6,243 nucleotides of DNA, taken from NCBI GenBank assembly GCA_030745955.1, contig JASLNQ010000132.1, forward strand, positions 1 through 6,243. Direction: 5' to 3'. Shown piece by piece: positions 5,613 through 6,243 of the stretch. The notes under the pieces are model-generated. The model did not search any database. It was not told where the DNA came from and saw nothing but the letters and a program-made list of their open reading frames with translations. Within the stretch, counting starts at the first letter, position 1; each line of letters starts with the position of its first letter. The stretch comes from Dehalococcoidia bacterium (GTDB taxonomy: Bacteria > Chloroflexota > Dehalococcoidia > UBA1151 > UBA1328). The translations under genes and the position numbers were made by a program.

Positions 5613-5891
5613 ATGCCAAGAAAGAGACACAGTCCAGAGCAGATCCTGGGCAAGCTTCGTGAAGTAGAAATTGCCCTGGCCAAGGGCGAGACCGTCACCC
5701 GAGCAGTAAGGCAAATCGGGGTCAGCGAGCAGACCTACTATCGATGGCGCAACGAGTACGGTGGACTTTCCATCGACCAGGCAAAGCGTCTGAAACAACT
5801 CGAACAGGAGAACGCCAGACTCAAGCGAGCTGTTGCCGACCTGACGCTGGACAAGCTGATCCTGAAAGAAGCGGCCGAGGGAAACTTCTGA
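5613..5891 (+). CDS. IS3-family transposase OrfA (DNA-binding HTH and leucine zipper)
   Basis: 92 residues from ATG 5613 to TGA 5889-5891. AAGGGGG (5601-5607) sits five bases before this ATG and supports it over the in-frame ATG at 5598, which would add five residues and place the Shine-Dalgarno inside the gene. The N-terminus MPRKRHSPEQILGKLREVE is followed by a helix-turn-helix (about 15-50, core 'RAVRQIGVSEQTYYRWRNEY') that binds the terminal repeats. L63, L70, L77 and L84 form perfect heptads ('LEQENARLKRAVADL' and on), a leucine zipper for OrfA/OrfAB multimers. It ends KEAAEGNF, the usual end of this OrfA type. OrfA regulates transposition and, by -1 frameshifting near its end, provides the N-terminal half of the OrfAB transposase. 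Length and sequence look intact. Confidence 0.93.
   Translation: MPRKRHSPEQILGKLREVEIALAKGETVTRAVRQIGVSEQTYYRWRNEYGGLSIDQAKRLKQLEQENARLKRAVADLTLDKLILKEAAEGNF
5879..5885 (+). promoter_or_regulatory. -1 ribosomal frameshift slippery heptamer G GGA AAC
   Basis: In the orfA frame the codons are GAG GGA AAC TTC TGA, so the last G of GAG with the next two codons reads G GGA AAC, an exact X-XXY-YYZ heptamer two codons before the stop. A one-base backward slip gives GGG AAA, then CTT CTG AAC CCT, joining EGN to LLNPARRR of the orfB frame. IS3-family elements make their OrfAB transposase by -1 frameshifting, so position and direction fit. I see no obvious strong downstream stem that would stimulate it. 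Confidence 0.6.
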
Positions 5892-6243
5892 ACCCTGCGC
5901 GTCGTCGCATGTGTGTCGATCAGGTACAGCAAATCCTGGGCGTTCCCGAACGCAGGGCCTGCAGGGTGCTGGGACAACCGAGGGCGACCCAGCGTCTTCG
6001 TCCAAAGATCCCGGACGACCATGTTCTCCTGACGAGAGACATCACCGAACTGGCAACAAGGTTTGGTCGCTACGGCTACCGCAGGATCACCGCATTGCTC
6101 AAGGATCGTGGTTGGCGCGTGAATCACAAACGCGTTGAACGTATATGGCGACGTGAAGGGCTGAAGATCCCGAAGAAACAACCCAAGAGAGGGAGGCTCT
6201 GGCTGAATGATGGCTCGTGCACCAGGCTGAGACCGGAGCGACC
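5888..6243 (+). CDS. IS3-family transposase OrfB, N-terminal part (partial at right edge)
   Basis: The frame -1 to orfA is open from before the orfA stop to the window edge. From 5888 it reads LNPARRRMCVDQVQQILG, with the first in-frame ATG at 5909. There is no Shine-Dalgarno before that ATG, which favours production as an OrfAB fusion by frameshifting. Recognisable IS3 OrfB segments are 'RRACRVLGQPRATQR', 'FGRYGYRRITALLKDRGW' and 'VNHKRVERIWRREGLKIPKK', followed by 'QPKRGRLWLNDGSCTRLRPE'. These form the HTH-like region (HTH_21 type) before the rve/DDE integrase domain, which begins beyond 6243. The protein cuts and joins the IS ends during copy-out transposition, acting on DNA in the cytoplasm. 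No internal stop is seen in the visible 118 codons, so the element may be intact. The element's exact subgroup is less certain. Confidence 0.9.
   Translation, partial: MNPARRRMCVDQVQQILGVPERRACRVLGQPRATQRLRPKIPDDHVLLTRDITELATRFGRYGYRRITALLKDRGWRVNHKRVERIWRREGLKIPKKQPKRGRLWLNDGSCTRLRPER

Larger units (their letters stand above)
5547..6243 (+). mobile_element. IS3-family insertion sequence, left part (cut by window edge)
   Basis: The element appears to start at 5547 with TGACCTGCCCCCCA, a left-end sequence typical of IS3-family elements of the IS407-like kind (recognised from memory). It continues with a leader, orfA, a -1 slippery site and the beginning of orfB in the -1 frame. The leader contains an inverted repeat AACCAG (5568-5573) / CTGGTT (5591-5596) that could fold and shield orfA from outside transcription. 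Insertion falls inside the 3' end of the release-factor gene, whose reading frame runs about ten codons into the element. The catalytic DDE domain and right terminal repeat lie beyond 6243, so completeness and the target duplication cannot be judged. The bases just left of the end (CCGGG) are the candidate duplicated target. Confidence 0.85.

Noticed and set aside
5738..6181. Minus-strand open frame of 147 codons over the IS
   Set aside because: Antisense to orfA and orfB, both of which have clear IS3-family motifs.
1..6243. CRISPR array, tRNA or rRNA genes
   Set aside because: No regularly spaced repeats and no tRNA arm pattern or rRNA-like conserved segments were seen on either strand.

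Overview
The window is GC-rich bacterial DNA carrying part of a carbohydrate- or sugar-acid-type catabolic locus. A translation-rescue gene lies beside it, and the left part of an IS3-family insertion sequence has landed in the end of that gene. Two things point, weakly, to a Chloroflexota (possibly marine SAR202/Dehalococcoidia-like) or actinobacterial source. One is a Vms1-like release factor of the type known from Actinobacteria and Chloroflexi (family knowledge from memory). The other is two divergent enolase-superfamily enzymes within 3 kb, since such paralogues are reported as expanded in SAR202. No rRNA or other taxonomic marker is present, so this placement is inference.

Layout. (1) 1-135, minus strand: first 45 codons of an amidohydrolase/deacetylase-type metallohydrolase that continues off the left edge. 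(2) 218-425, plus strand: C-terminal remnant of a VOC (glyoxalase/bleomycin-resistance fold) protein with a frameshift and no 5' half. (3) 426-683: no gene; three degenerate copies of a GC-rich repeat. (4) 684-1853, minus strand: enolase-superfamily (mandelate racemase/GalD/ManD-like) enzyme 1. (5) 1854-2131: divergent promoter region with several inverted repeats. (6) 2132-3304, plus strand: Gfo/Idh/MocA-family NAD(P)-dependent oxidoreductase. (7) 3305-3476: repeat-like stretch with a weak hairpin and T-run. (8) 3477-4664, plus strand: enolase-superfamily enzyme 2, with an ambiguous 5' end. (9) 4665-4801: spacer with two inverted repeats. (10) 4802-5578, plus strand: acVLRF1-type peptidyl-tRNA release factor with a canonical GGQ; its stop codon and last residues come from the IS. 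(11) 5547 to the right edge: IS3-family element with left terminal repeat, orfA (5613-5891), a G GGA AAC slippery heptamer and the start of orfB, cut by the window edge.

How they may work together. The oxidoreductase and the two acid-sugar-dehydratase-like enzymes form a divergent pair of transcription units around one control region, which fits a dehydrogenation plus dehydration route for a sugar or sugar acid; the flanking amidohydrolase could take part, but the substrate cannot be read from sequence. The release factor is functionally unrelated and probably acts on stalled ribosomes. I found no tRNA, rRNA, CRISPR array or complete novel multi-gene system. The most unusual points are the GGQ-bearing VLRF1 whose 3' end is supplied by an IS, the out-of-frame second start of enolase-superfamily enzyme 2, and the different active-site residues of the two enolase-superfamily enzymes.
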